From Corynebacterium casei LMG S-19264 (GTDB lineage Bacteria; Actinomycetota; Actinomycetes; Mycobacteriales; Mycobacteriaceae): DNA of 64,000 bases. The position numbers and the translations under genes were made by a program. Below, in pieces: positions 18,442-32,453 of this stretch (position 1 is the stretch's first letter; every line of letters starts with the position of its first letter). Under the pieces are notes generated by a model, which saw nothing but the letters and a program-made list of their open reading frames with translations, had not been told where the DNA came from and made no database searches. Where the stretch lies: NCBI RefSeq assembly GCF_000550785.1, contig NZ_CP004350.1:1654009-1718008 (forward strand), given 5' to 3'.

Positions 18442-19424
18442 TAACTCCATCCCCTGATAACGGACTCAGCCTTTTCTGACACCGGCTGAATGTAGCGTGG
18501 GGCTTTGCCCATTGACCACACCACTTCCAAGACCGTACGTAGGGCCTGGACAGATGTCGCAGTGCTATCACCATTGTCCACAAGGACATCATGGCCATCG
18601 ACGCGCGCGGTGAATCCACCTTGGGCACCTGGTGCCAGTTCATGGGCACTGCGAGTCATATCTGACAATGAGTCACCAATGAAGTTCGGGCGGTATTCCT
18701 TGCTTGCCTCAATGAGTTCCATCTCATGGGAGACACCAGTCAAGACATGGAAGGTGTTCATTGCCGCAGCGTTGCCGCCGGCAATGTCGGTGTTTAGACG
18801 GTCTCCGACCACCAGCGGGCGCTTCGCGCCGACTAGCTTGGCAGCTTGGCCAAACATCTCTGGTTCCGGTTTACCAGCAGAAACCGGGCTGACACCGGTT
18901 GCGGATTCGATTGCCGCGACCAAGGAGCCATTACCCACAGCCAAACCACGCTCAGTTGGCAAAGAGGAATCGAGGTTGGATGCGACGTACTTAGCGCCCT
19001 GGCGAATAGCCAGCGCGCCTTCGGTCAGCTGTGCCCAATCGACGGAAGGGTCAAAACCCTGAAGAACAGCATCAGGCTTGTCATCGGCCGATGCAACGAC
19101 AGTGTAGCCCGCAGCTGTCACAAGGTCGCGGAAAGAGTCTGCGCCAATAACGAGAATCTTCGCGCCCTGTGGGACATGCTCTCCAGCCAAAGTCACTGCA
19201 GCCTGCGCTGAGGTCAGCACATCCGCGGTTTCGACTTTCAGGCCAATTCCACGCAACTTTTCTGCAACTGCTTCCGGCGCGCGCGACGCATTATTTGTCA
19301 CGTAAACGCTTGGCAGGCCACAGCTGTTAATGAAATCAACCGCACCGTCAATTGCGCGGCCGCCTTCCCAGACAGTTCCATCAAGATCTAAAAGCAGTGC
19401 GTCGTGCTGTTCAATCAGGCTCAT
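18441..19424 (-). CDS. HAD-superfamily IIA phosphatase (NagD-like)
   Basis: A 327-residue hydrolase with HAD motif I DLDGTVWEGG, motif II in SVYVTNNASRAPEAV, and motif III/IV near KPEPEMFGQAAKLVGA and VVGDRLNTDIAGGNAA. The class IIA cap sits between motifs II and III. Related enzymes dephosphorylate phosphoglycolate, glycerol phosphate or other small phosphates; the substrate here is not determined. It follows the TPR/Arg-rich gene by 7 bases and leads into the tlyA-ppnK operon. Confidence 0.9.
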   Translation of the reverse strand: MSLIEQHDALLLDLDGTVWEGGRAIDGAVDFINSCGLPSVYVTNNASRAPEAVAEKLRGIGLKVETADVLTSAQAAVTLAGEHVPQGAKILVIGADSFRDLVTAAGYTVVASADDKPDAVLQGFDPSVDWAQLTEGALAIRQGAKYVASNLDSSLPTERGLAVGNGSLVAAIESATGVSPVSAGKPEPEMFGQAAKLVGAKRPLVVGDRLNTDIAGGNAAAMNTFHVLTGVSHEMELIEASKEYRPNFIGDSLSDMTRSAHELAPGAQGGFTARVDGHDVLVDNGDSTATSVQALRTVLEVVWSMGKAPRYIQPVSEKAESVIRGWS

Positions 19425-19431
19425 TGGGGTT

Positions 19432-20796
19432 TTAGAACTCCTTCAAACGCTCTTCAGCGTCTGTCCATTTGTCTTCGTCAAGCTTTGCCGTGTGCTCGAA
19501 CCATTCCTTGGCTTCTTCCTTGCGTCCTGCCTCTGCCAAGGCATTTGCGTAGGCGTAGCTCAAGCGCATCGCTGGGATGCCCTTCGCTTCCTTGGATGGA
19601 TTAGCGCGCTGCAGGGTAACCACAGCTGATTCAGCCTGGCCCAAGTCTAAGCGTGCGCCGGCAACAACGATGGCCAGTTCAATGGCGGTCTCCGCATCAA
19701 CAGTGCGAGCTTCCTCGCTACGGCCGAGCTCAATCGCCTTCTCAGGACGACCCAAGCCACGTTCACAGTCAGCCATAACAGCCAACATGCCTGCTCCGCC
19801 GGAGATTCGGCGGGCAGCGCGCAATTCCGCAAGTGCTTCTTTCCACTCACCAGCGTGATATGCGGCGATGCCGTTAACCTCACGCGCAACAGCTACACGG
19901 CCTGCGCGGTCCTTTGCTGCACGGGCATGGCGAAGCGCCAACTGTGGGTCATCTTCCATCCACTGTGCTGCCATGATCATGTGCTTAGCGGTTGCATCAG
20001 CATTGTCCTTGGACAGAACCCGTAGGTCCTGCAGGATCATCTCATCCAAGTCGTAGATATCGATATCATCTGGCAGGTCCGGATCGGCCATGCGACGGTT
20101 GATGCGCTCCTCGCGGAAGCCAGCGCGCTGTGGCGCCAAGCTGTTCTTCTCGCGCTCTGCTTCTGCTCGACCGCCACGGTTTTCCCGACGTGGACCACGA
20201 TCATCGTTGCGACGATCCCCACGACCACCGCGATCATTGCGGTCATCGTATCGTCCACGGCCACCGCGGTCGTTACGGTCGTTGCGGTCATTGTTCCAAC
20301 CGCCACGGCCACCGCCCTGGCGATCATCACGACGGTTGTCACGAGGATCATCCCTACGGTCATCACGTCGGTCGTCTCGACGTCCCTCGCCGCGTGGCTT
20401 CCAATCTCCTCGATCTTGGCGGTCGTTGTTCCATTCACGACGGCCACCACGGTTGGAATCACGACGATCATCGCGTCCTCCGCGGTCGTTGCGGCCACCA
20501 CGATCATTGCGATCGTTGTTCCAGCCGCCGCGGGAGCCGCCCTGACGGTCATCGCGACGTCCGTCCCGGCGATCATCACGTCGGTCGTCTCGTCGACCCT
20601 CACCGCGTGGCTTCCAATCTCCTCGATCTTGGCGGTCGTTGTTCCATTCACGACGGCCACCACGGTTGGAATCACGACGGTCGTCACGACCGCCACGGGA
20701 ACCACCCTGACGGTCATCACGACGATTAGAACCGTGCGAGTCGGAGCGACGACCCCGCGACTCTTCACGGCGGCCTTCGTTATAACGCTCAGACAT
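19432..20796 (-). CDS. TPR-like protein with long Arg/Asp/Gly repeat N terminus
   Basis: A 454-residue protein in two halves. Residues 1-235 are almost only Arg, Asp, Gly, Asn, Ser and Glu, built from recurring units such as GGRDDRRDSNRGG and RREWNNDRQDRGDWKPRG. The pattern resembles RGG/RDR-type RNA-binding disordered regions. Residues about 240-454 are helical and Ala-rich with tetratricopeptide-like spacing (MIMAAQWMEDDPQLALRHA; AYHAGEWKEALAELRAA; AIELAIVVAGARLDLGQ). The C-terminal half is conserved in corynebacteria; the repeat length probably varies between strains. It lies upstream of HAD-tlyA-ppnK. An RNA or ribosome-linked role is inference. Confidence 0.85.
   Translation of the reverse strand: MSERYNEGRREESRGRRSDSHGSNRRDDRQGGSRGGRDDRRDSNRGGRREWNNDRQDRGDWKPRGEGRRDDRRDDRRDGRRDDRQGGSRGGWNNDRNDRGGRNDRGGRDDRRDSNRGGRREWNNDRQDRGDWKPRGEGRRDDRRDDRRDDPRDNRRDDRQGGGRGGWNNDRNDRNDRGGRGRYDDRNDRGGRGDRRNDDRGPRRENRGGRAEAEREKNSLAPQRAGFREERINRRMADPDLPDDIDIYDLDEMILQDLRVLSKDNADATAKHMIMAAQWMEDDPQLALRHARAAKDRAGRVAVAREVNGIAAYHAGEWKEALAELRAARRISGGAGMLAVMADCERGLGRPEKAIELGRSEEARTVDAETAIELAIVVAGARLDLGQAESAVVTLQRANPSKEAKGIPAMRLSYAYANALAEAGRKEEAKEWFEHTAKLDEDKWTDAEERLKEF
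20362..20466 (-). repeat. Direct repeat copy in the Arg/Asp-rich coding region
   Basis: This copy matches 20575-20679 with a 213-base offset (71 codons). The core 20390-20466 is identical over 77 bases to 20603-20679. The repeat keeps frame. Confidence 0.85.
20575..20679 (-). repeat. Second direct repeat copy in the Arg/Asp-rich coding region
   Basis: Partner of 20362-20466; the 77-base core is 20603-20679. It encodes the repeated RREWNNDRQDRGDW unit. Confidence 0.85.
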
Positions 20797-20982
20797 TCAC
20801 ATTCTCTTTCATTGCTACTTATGGCAGATTATCTTCGGCTATTCTACCCGCGAAAGCTCTGAAAACAGATTCCACATCCTGGAACCCGAATACTGTCTTG
20901 CGTGCCACAAGACATCGATGAAGATTCAGCTACCTCTTCCTCATATTTCACCCGATAAGCCACCATCAAACCCCACAAGAAC

Positions 20983-22107
20983 TTAAGTCCAGAGACAGCT
21001 GCCCAGAAAACCAGAAAAGCCTTGCGCGACAACTAATATCGCACACGACTTACTAAGCACTTCGACTAGAAATGCCGCTACACACGACTTTGAAAACTGC
21101 TCAACAATCGAGTCGACCAGGATGTTTGCAGAGAAGTAGTCAAGACGGAAGGTGGAGGCTGGAGTGTGGTAGACACGGCCCTCCGTCACGGCTGGAGACG
21201 TATTGAACGCTGGTTCGTTCTTGATCATCTCCTGGTTTTCCTTATCGCTAGAGACTAAAATCCAGTTCTCGCCAGGCAGCCCCGCTTGGATGTTCTCAAT
21301 TGACAAGCTGATGATATCGCCGCGGTCGGCACCCATGGAGAGGTCCCCCTTTACTTCTTCCGGCACCTCGGTAAGGTCAAATCCAAGACGAGACAGAATC
21401 TGATTCTGTGGAGCCTCCGGAGTCAATGCAGCAGCGCCCGATCCATCACCAAACACGATGAATGAAGACGTTTTGCCCTCTGGAAGTTCAATCTGCTCGC
21501 TCGCTTCTTCGATACGTTCATCGAAGTCCGCGATTACCTCAGCAGCTCCTTCCTCATGACCAGTGGCCTCACCAATCTTGGTAGTGACGTCCTGCCACGA
21601 AGCATCCGAGTAGTCAACGACAAGTACGGGGGCGATTTGCTCAAGCCTATCGATTTAGTCGAACGCGGAGTCACCGGAGTTTTTGGAACCGACAATCAGG
21701 TCAGGAGCGTATCCCACAGCCTTTTCCGCGCCTGGTGCGGTGTTATCCCAAAGCTTTTCAACGCCGGCTTCTTTTGCTTCTTCCGACCACTGGATAAAGA
21801 AACCGTTCTCATCGGAAAGGTCTTCCACATTCTCACCGGTGGCGCCAGTAGCAATGACTGGTGCATCAACAGCAAGCAAGGAACCGGCCAGTGTGACTGA
21901 CGTGGAGACAATCCGCTCTGGCTGAGATTCCAGAGTCAGCTCGCCGTTGTCGGTTTCAATAGTTCGTGTCCATTCGACACTATCAGCTTCGGTTGATCCT
22001 TCACCGCTGGCTGCAGAATCCTCATTTGATGTGGCACCGGACTCTTCGGAGCTACAAGCAGCAAGACTACCGATGAGTGCACCTGCCGCGTTCTGGTGGC
22101 CCAACAA
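20983..22107 (-). pseudogene. FepB-like siderophore-binding lipoprotein, broken
   Basis: Remnant of an iron-siderophore ABC transporter binding lipoprotein. Two pieces in the same frame are separated by an in-frame TAA at 21655-21657. The upstream piece has the lipobox end LIGSLAACSSEESG and PERIVSTSVTLAGSLLAVDA, up to GSKNSGDSAFD. The downstream piece continues at once with IDRLEQIAPVLVVDYSDASW and runs to STFRLDYFSANILVDSIVEQ. Most of the signal peptide is missing because unrelated sequence begins near 22090. Homology seems to end near 21094, after which the frame runs on to 20983. An intact paralogue lies at 34681. Readthrough of TAA cannot be excluded, but the missing signal peptide argues for a dead gene. 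Confidence 0.82.
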
Positions 22108-22357
22108 TGACTATGATCTTCTGAATGAGTGGAACAGCCGCTCTGCAAGCTCCGACGGACTCAGGAGGGTAATTTTCCACGAGTATGGAAAGTACGACAT
22201 TCATCTATCCGGCGAGAACGCGAAGTTCGGAGAAGTCCTAGGGAGCCAAACGAACACAGTAAGTACCACCAGAGAATACAATGGTGGACACGACTATTTG
22301 AATTGGAGGCGAGGCATCACCAAAGGCCATGAGTGGATTCGCGAGAAGCGCAATTAG
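22091..22357 (+). pseudogene. C-terminal remnant of a Fes-like siderophore esterase
   Basis: An open stretch on the plus strand with no start and no N-terminal domain. It reads WPNNDYDLLNEWNSR, RVIFHEYGKYDIHLSGENA and TREYNGGHDYLNWRRG before the stop. The GGHDYLNWR block matches the catalytic-His end of Fes/IroE-type alpha/beta hydrolases that open ferric trilactone siderophores. It is joined tail-out to the fepB-like remnant near 22090, so a deletion or inversion brought the two genes together. Confidence 0.6.
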
Positions 22358-22444
22358 CCCAAGCTCCTTTAAATAGGAACCTATAGACTTGGCCCTCTTC
22401 TTGGCGGCTTTCCCCAACGACCCAAAGGGGCCAAAACGCACAAA

Positions 22445-22487
22445 AAGGAAGGCTAGGAAGAACATGATGTTCTTCCTAGCCTTCCTT
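22445..22487 (-). terminator. rRNA operon terminator
   Basis: A perfect 20-base inverted repeat (arms start AAGGAAGGCTAGG and end CCTAGCCTTCCTT) with a 3-base loop. On the minus strand it is followed by TTTTTG. It lies just downstream of 5S rRNA. Confidence 0.9.
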
Positions 22488-22512
22488 CTATATTCAATTA
22501 TTTTATGTTTTA

Positions 22513-22632
22513 TGTCGGCGGTAACTTACTCTCCCACACCCTCCCGGGTGCAGTACCATCAGCGCGGGCAGGCTTAGCTTCCGGGTTCGGAATGGGTATC
22601 CGGGCGTTTCCCTGCCGCTATGGCCACCGACA
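22513..22632 (-). rRNA. rrf: 5S ribosomal RNA
   Basis: A 120-base stretch whose reverse complement begins TGTCGGTGGCCATAGCGG, contains CCCATTCCGAACCCGGAAG and ends GTTACCGCCGACA. The ends pair as expected for 5S rRNA. It lies last in the 16S-23S-5S operon. Confidence 0.95.
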
Positions 22633-22671
22633 AATCATCGGAACAATCAGTGTTCTGATACTTATGGGTGT

Positions 22672-22698
22672 TGTGTCAGATACTGCATAGTGGACGCG
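22672..22698 (-). other. 3' strand of the 23S processing stem
   Basis: In the precursor transcript this segment (core 22685-22698) is complementary to the spacer segment 26064-26090, with core pairing of GTATAGTGGACGCG to CGCGTCCACTATGC. This is the expected RNase III stem around 23S rRNA. Confidence 0.65.
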
Positions 22699-22805
22699 TT
22701 GCACGACAAAGACCTAGTAGTCTTTATGTGTTCTTATTTTTTTGAGTATTTTCTCGTTACGATTGCGAAACCAAACCAACCACAGTGTGACTTATGTGTT
22801 TGGTG

Positions 22806-27927
<5,122 letters not shown>

Positions 27928-28372
27928 AAATGCAAAAACATTAAGGCGAGAAAGCCTAAACCAAGCAAAAAAGACAAACAACACACACAAAGCGCTTAAA
28001 CCAAATGTGTGAAGCTGACCAAAAATTACTACATAAAGAAATCAACAAACCCAACCAGAACAAACTGACTGAGTAAGGTAAAAAGTGTTTATTCTGTATC
28101 ACTACAGACAACAATTACATCGACATTCAATATGCACCGTTAAAATATTTAACTATTTTCAATGACACCCCATTAACGACAAGTGACATCCGGTACACAC
28201 CAACAACCAAACACCACAAAGAGTATTCAGCCCAACATAATCCTCATCCACACAACACAGACAAAAATAATATATCTAGTACATTGGCACACTATTGAGT
28301 TCTCAGACAACAACCGCACAAGTTAATTCTTGCTTCTTTTAGAAGCAATCATTGTTCTTGGCTGGAGTTTCT

Positions 28373-28402
28373 ACCTTAGACAATCCGTTTAAAGTTTGTC
28401 AA
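28373..28402 (-). promoter_or_regulatory. Candidate rrn promoter
   Basis: TTGACA and TAAGGT are separated by 18 bases, oriented toward 16S rRNA about 450 bases downstream. Other promoters in the region are possible. Confidence 0.6.
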
Positions 28403-28520
28403 CCAGGTGTTAACTTTTCTGTCACACGCTCTCTCGCGGCGACTTCGATAAAGTTACACGGGACTGAGATCGTTGACAAATCGCCAGGTTATTGGTTGTT
28501 TTTCGAAGTGCAAGCAAGAT

Positions 28521-28608
28521 GAAACCCCGCCATCTCTGCTCCTGTGGGTTACTAACGCAAGGTTAATTGCTTCGAGTAAGTGCCAGGAGTCTGAAATAGC
28601 GGGGTTTC
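28521..28608 (-). terminator. Long hairpin downstream of tyrS
   Basis: Outer arms GAAACCCCGC/GCGGGGTTTC (28521-28530, 28599-28608) and inner arms CTCCTG/CAGGAG (28539-28544, 28584-28589) are separated by an internal loop. On the minus strand the outer arm ends GGGGTTTC, then ATCTTGC, so the T-run is weak. It is probably the tyrS operon terminator, insulating the rRNA promoter. Confidence 0.55.
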
Positions 28609-28655
28609 GCGCTCTAGTTCAGTTATTGGCTAAACGTTTTGCTTAAGTGCATTGG

Positions 28656-29921
28656 CTAGGCGGCGGTGCGGCGGATGGCCGCGAAGTTCTTCTTGCCGCG
28701 ACGCATGACCAACCATGCACCGTGGAGGAAGTTGTCTTCGCTTGGCGCCCAATCCTCGGATTCGATGCGCTCGTTGTTGACATAGGCGCCGCCTTCCTTG
28801 ATGGTGCGTCGTGCTGCACCCTTGGAATCAGCAAGACCGGATGCCACGAGAAGGTCAACGATGTTGAAGGATTCTTCCGCACCTAGTTCGGCAACGTTGG
28901 TCTCAGACAGCGCGCCTTCGAGGGTCTTTTCATCCAATTCGGTCAGTTCCGCGCGGCCGAAGAGTGCCTGGGCAGCGAGCTCAACAGCCTTGGTGGCATC
29001 TTCGCCGTGAACCAGGTTGGTCATCTCCTGTGCAAGGCGACGCTGAGCGGCACGCTTGAAAGGTTCTTCTTCTACTGCCTTTGCGTATTCAGCAATTTCG
29101 TCCTGAGTAAGGAAGGTGAACCAACGCAGGTAGTCAATGACTACAGAGTCGCCAGCGTTGAGGAAGTACTGGTACCAGGAGTAAGCAGACGTCTTTTCCG
29201 GATCCAACCACAGCTTGCCGCCGCCGGTGGACTTACCGAACTTCTGCCCCTGAGCATCGGTAACCAGTGGGCAGGTCAAAGCATGAGTCTTCACACTGTC
29301 GGTCCGGCGGTTGAGGTCAACACCGGAAACGATGTTGCCCCACTGGTCGCCGCCGCCGACCTGCAAGGTGCAGTTGTACTTGCGCTGTAGCTGCACGAAG
29401 TCATTTGCCTGCAGGAGCATGTAGGAAAACTCGGTGTAAGAAATACCGTCGGTTTCCAAGCGGCGCTTGACGGTGTCGCGGTCCAGCATGGTGTTCAAAG
29501 AGAAGTTCTTGCCAACATCGCGCAGGAAATCAATAACGGACATGTTCATTGTCCAGTCCGCGTTGTTCACCATCGTTGCAGCGTTGTCGCCCTCGAAGCT
29601 GATGAACTGTCGAAGCTGCTTCTTAATAGCCTCGAGGTTCTTATCAATTTCGTCCTGGGTCAGCATGGAGCGCTCCCCCACATCACGGGGGTCACCAATA
29701 AAACCGGTGGCACCACCAGCAAGGGCCAACGGGTTGTGGCCGGCTTCCTGGAAGCGGCGCAGCACAATCATCGGTACCAAGTGGCCGGCGTGCAGGGAAT
29801 CACCCGTTGGGTCAAAGCCAACGTAGAGCGTGATTGGCTCTTCGCATGCCTCACGCAGAGCATCAATATCGGTGGACTGGTTAATCAGCCCGCGCCATTG
29901 CAGTTCATCAATGATGTTCAT
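28656..29921 (-). CDS. tyrS: Tyrosyl-tRNA synthetase
   Basis: Class I synthetase charging tRNA-Tyr, 421 residues. The HIGH-like motif is HAGHLVPM in the segment [18 protein letters not shown]. The KMSKS-like motif is KFGKSTGG, and the substrate segment [18 protein letters not shown] is present. A C-terminal S4-like RNA-binding domain ends [11 protein letters not shown]. It is the last gene of the run beginning at 33632 and follows the Trm112 gene by 24 bases. Confidence 0.97.
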   Translation of the reverse strand: MNIIDELQWRGLINQSTDIDALREACEEPITLYVGFDPTGDSLHAGHLVPMIVLRRFQEAGHNPLALAGGATGFIGDPRDVGERSMLTQDEIDKNLEAIKKQLRQFISFEGDNAATMVNNADWTMNMSVIDFLRDVGKNFSLNTMLDRDTVKRRLETDGISYTEFSYMLLQANDFVQLQRKYNCTLQVGGGDQWGNIVSGVDLNRRTDSVKTHALTCPLVTDAQGQKFGKSTGGGKLWLDPEKTSAYSWYQYFLNAGDSVVIDYLRWFTFLTQDEIAEYAKAVEEEPFKRAAQRRLAQEMTNLVHGEDATKAVELAAQALFGRAELTELDEKTLEGALSETNVAELGAEESFNIVDLLVASGLADSKGAARRTIKEGGAYVNNERIESEDWAPSEDNFLHGAWLVMRRGKKNFAAIRRTAA

Positions 29922-29945
29922 ATTTACCTCGTTTAGATTGTGTGT

Positions 29946-30122
29946 TTATGCCTGTGGCCATGGCTTGGCGTCGTCGACAAGCATGACTGGGATTCCGTCT
30001 TCAATGGGATAGGCAATGCCCAAGCGCTCATTGACTAAGACCTGGTCGTTGACCAGATATCGCAATGGTCCTTTGTCCTGCGGGCACACAAGGATTTCTA
30101 CTAGCGCGGGATCTAAACTCAT
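29946..30122 (-). CDS. Trm112 family small protein
   Basis: A 58-residue protein, MSLDPALVEILVCPQDKGPL ... AYPIEDGIPVMLVDDAKPW, matching the Trm112/YcaR-like family. Eukaryotic and some bacterial members bind and activate methyltransferases; this one keeps only one Cys of the usual zinc set (VCPQ). The ATG overlaps the stop of the XpaC-like gene (ATGA) and tyrS starts 24 bases further on, so it is translated within the operon. The partner protein in corynebacteria is not known to me. Confidence 0.85.
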   Translation of the reverse strand: MSLDPALVEILVCPQDKGPLRYLVNDQVLVNERLGIAYPIEDGIPVMLVDDAKPWPQA

Positions 30123-30859
30123 GGTTGCTCATCATACCCGTCAGGATCTGCCACCACTGGCATGACCCCGTATTGCAGTTTGACGGCCAAAGTACGCTCG
30201 CGCAGCGCGGATACAGAGTCATCCTCGGCGGCTTGCCTTATCCGTTTAGCTTCCTTTTCGAAGATCTCCAAGGTGTGGTTGATGTCCTCGATGCGGGCTT
30301 CATTGTCACGGCCAATGACCTGCAGGTACGCGTCCATCACATCCGGGATGTGCTCTTTGATGATGCTTTCTACCGATGCCCGCGCCGCCCAGGAATCGCT
30401 AAAGCGGTCCCAGTGCTCAAGCACCCAGTGCAAAGCTTCGTAGACATCCAGAAACTTGTTTTGAACAGCGAGAGGCGCGACATTGCCCACCATGCCGAGT
30501 TGCACATAAAGGATCTTCTCTAATTCGTATGCTTGTCCATCTGGGGTTTGAGGCTCGGGCTGGGGTTGGTTCTTCTCCGGCCTAACCGGGGTCAGAAGGG
30601 CAAAGCCGCCATAGGATGCGGCAGCCACGACTGGCCACAAGAAACCCAGGCCAGCAACGAAGTGCAAGGCAATGACGCCTCCCGCCGCCGCCATGCCGAG
30701 GATATTCTTCCGCGAGGTGAAATAGCTGGGTTCTTTAGCCGCGGGTTGTGTTTGTGACTGGGACTTCGAAGTGACGTCCTGCAGGTCGCGTGGAGTGCGG
30801 CGGACAATCCCCGTGGAACCTGAGCTGCTTCTATTAGGGTTGCGCTTATTGGTAGGCAC
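30119..30859 (-). CDS. XpaC-like membrane protein (5-bromo-4-chloroindolyl phosphate hydrolysis family)
   Basis: A 246-residue protein with a Ser/Arg/Gln-rich cytoplasmic start, two adjoining hydrophobic segments (NILGMAAAGGVIALHFVAGL and FLWPVVAAASYGGFALLTPV) and a long helical cytoplasmic domain rich in Glu/Arg. The layout fits the XpaC/PF10112 family; I cannot confirm this without a profile search. The open frame reaches 31063, deep inside the VWA gene. The GTG at 30859 has AAGGAG at ideal distance and is the true start, overlapping the VWA stop by 14 bases. XpaC proteins often occur with TelA-type stress proteins; no telA is visible here. Confidence 0.65.
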   Translation of the reverse strand: MPTNKRNPNRSSSGSTGIVRRTPRDLQDVTSKSQSQTQPAAKEPSYFTSRKNILGMAAAGGVIALHFVAGLGFLWPVVAAASYGGFALLTPVRPEKNQPQPEPQTPDGQAYELEKILYVQLGMVGNVAPLAVQNKFLDVYEALHWVLEHWDRFSDSWAARASVESIIKEHIPDVMDAYLQVIGRDNEARIEDINHTLEIFEKEAKRIRQAAEDDSVSALRERTLAVKLQYGVMPVVADPDGYDEQP

Positions 30860-32453
30860 GAATCTCCTTGAATACCTCATTGAGGTCGCCTTCGAGAGCA
30901 TCGAAGACACGGCCACCGGTGTAATCGGCAAGCTCACTGAGCTCAGCCACATCAGCTTCTCCGTAAAGGATGACAAAGACTGGGATTTGCTGCTTCTCTG
31001 CACTGAGCCCGTCGTAGTACTGCTTGAACTCTTCATAGCTTCGCCCAGAGGTGTTCTCACCATCGGTCATCAGCACGACCGATGGAATCGCGTCATCATT
31101 GGCACCGATGGTGTTCATGGTCATCGCGAGTGCATCGTAGATGGCGGTGTAGCCAATTGGGTTGAAGCGGTCCACGCGGTTGGAAAGCTCAGCATGCGTT
31201 GCCGGGTCATCCACACTGTAGGTCACCGTCGTTGGATAATAGGGTTCGGTAGCGAAAGGAGCCAGAGTGATGGTTTCGCGGTCACGGAATCCAACATTGC
31301 CGGTGGTGGTCGCAGCGGAGCCATCGATAAGCGAATGCATTGTCTCAGTGAGCAAGTCAAAGCGCTCACCTTCCATGGAGCCTGAAATGTCAAGCACGAA
31401 TGCAGTCTCGCCCGGATTTCGAAGCTGATTACTATAGGCATTTACCAGCGCGGCAACCACGTCCTTTGATGCCGGGAACGGCAATTCATAAACGCCGCTG
31501 TCTTGTAACTGCGGGTCATGCTCACCGTTGTTCAAACGACGATACGAACCAGTCAGCTCCTCCGGGTTGTCTTCGAACCAGCTAACCAATTGCTCGACTT
31601 GGTCCTGCGCGCCGTCGTGCAGCGGATTCGCCAACGTGGACAGCGGATAATCCGCGCTAATAACACCATCATTTGGAATGATGACCTCAATATCCGCGCC
31701 CTCAGATTTGAGCGAGTGCAGCACCGACTCATAGTTAATAATTGCATCAGCCTTATTCGGGTCATCCAAGAACACATCAGCCAGCCAGCCGGAAGAGCCA
31801 GAGGTCAGCGTCTGATTGGAAAAGAAGCCACGAACCTGCGGGCTAACGCGCTGGATATCGGCTTCCACGATCGCATTGCCGGTGTCCGCCATCGCGGTGG
31901 ATACGGATGCCAAAGCGCTAAAGCCAGAGTTGGACGTTGCCGGGTCCGTCATACCGAAGCTCACACCTGAGGCCGCGATCTCCTGCCACGATGGCGGTGA
32001 ATACGTCCAGCCTTTGCTTTCTGCCACGTCAGCCTTCACGCCGAGGGCAACAGGTGAACGGGCGATGGAGGTTTCATCGGCAAGCTTGTCACCTGCGTTT
32101 TCAATCGTGACGTAGCGGTTGGTGGCAAACCAGGTCGCATCATAGCGGCCGTCGAAGTTGCCTTGTGCCAACTGCTGGGTATTGGCCAAAGTGCCGTCAG
32201 GGAATTCCATCTGAATGTCAAAGCCTAAGTCTGCCGACGCCACCGCGATGGCAGGCTCCAGGTCTTCCAACTCTGTTGCGGCAGCAATAACTAAAGGATC
32301 AGCGCTTGACGATGCTCCATCGTCGCCATCACCGGAACCACCGCCCACACCACCGAAATTCAACCCGAAATCAAAGATCCCACCCATCGAGCCGCAGGCG
32401 ACAAGAATAATCCCGGAAAGGAACACCATCACGGCGGTCACAAGCTTTTTCAT
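30846..32453 (-). CDS. Lipoprotein with solute-binding and von Willebrand A domains
   Basis: A 535-residue surface lipoprotein with lipobox LVACG (Cys near residue 20), a short Gly/Ser linker, then a periplasmic-binding-protein-like domain (about 50-320: PLVIAAATELEDLEPAIAVA, DATWFATNRYVTI, RSPVALGVKADVAESKGW). A VWA domain follows from about residue 345 with an intact MIDAS start (AFVLDISGSMEG), a Thr later in GYTAIYDAL and MTDGENTSG. The VWA end suggests metal-dependent protein binding. The gene abuts the stop of the upstream solute-binding-like gene. The two domains occur together in actinobacterial proteins of unknown function. Confidence 0.85.
   Translation of the reverse strand: MKKLVTAVMVFLSGIILVACGSMGGIFDFGLNFGGVGGGSGDGDDGASSSADPLVIAAATELEDLEPAIAVASADLGFDIQMEFPDGTLANTQQLAQGNFDGRYDATWFATNRYVTIENAGDKLADETSIARSPVALGVKADVAESKGWTYSPPSWQEIAASGVSFGMTDPATSNSGFSALASVSTAMADTGNAIVEADIQRVSPQVRGFFSNQTLTSGSSGWLADVFLDDPNKADAIINYESVLHSLKSEGADIEVIIPNDGVISADYPLSTLANPLHDGAQDQVEQLVSWFEDNPEELTGSYRRLNNGEHDPQLQDSGVYELPFPASKDVVAALVNAYSNQLRNPGETAFVLDISGSMEGERFDLLTETMHSLIDGSAATTTGNVGFRDRETITLAPFATEPYYPTTVTYSVDDPATHAELSNRVDRFNPIGYTAIYDALAMTMNTIGANDDAIPSVVLMTDGENTSGRSYEEFKQYYDGLSAEKQQIPVFVILYGEADVAELSELADYTGGRVFDALEGDLNEVFKEIRAYQ

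Larger units (their letters stand above)
27928..28655 (-). promoter_or_regulatory. rRNA leader and promoter region
   Basis: About 730 gene-free bases between tyrS and 16S. A good minus-strand promoter is TTGACA (28397-28402), an 18-base spacer and TAAGGT (28373-28378). The leader carries the actinobacterial GAGAACTCAATAGTGTG motif near 28287-28310, linked with antitermination or processing. The far end (28521-28608) holds a long hairpin behind tyrS. Otherwise I see AT-rich leader sequence only. Confidence 0.65.

Noticed and set aside
20130..20862. Long plus-strand ORFs (199 and 148 residues, His/Asp or Thr/Val-rich) and possible CRISPR-like repeats
   Set aside because: They are the reverse reading of the Arg/Asp repeat gene; the repeats are imperfect coding repeats without regular spacers.
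20844..21032. 62-residue minus-strand ORF with a hydrophobic part next to the fepB remnant
   Set aside because: No family recognised, no ribosome site, and it lies within decayed sequence; I see no supported gene.
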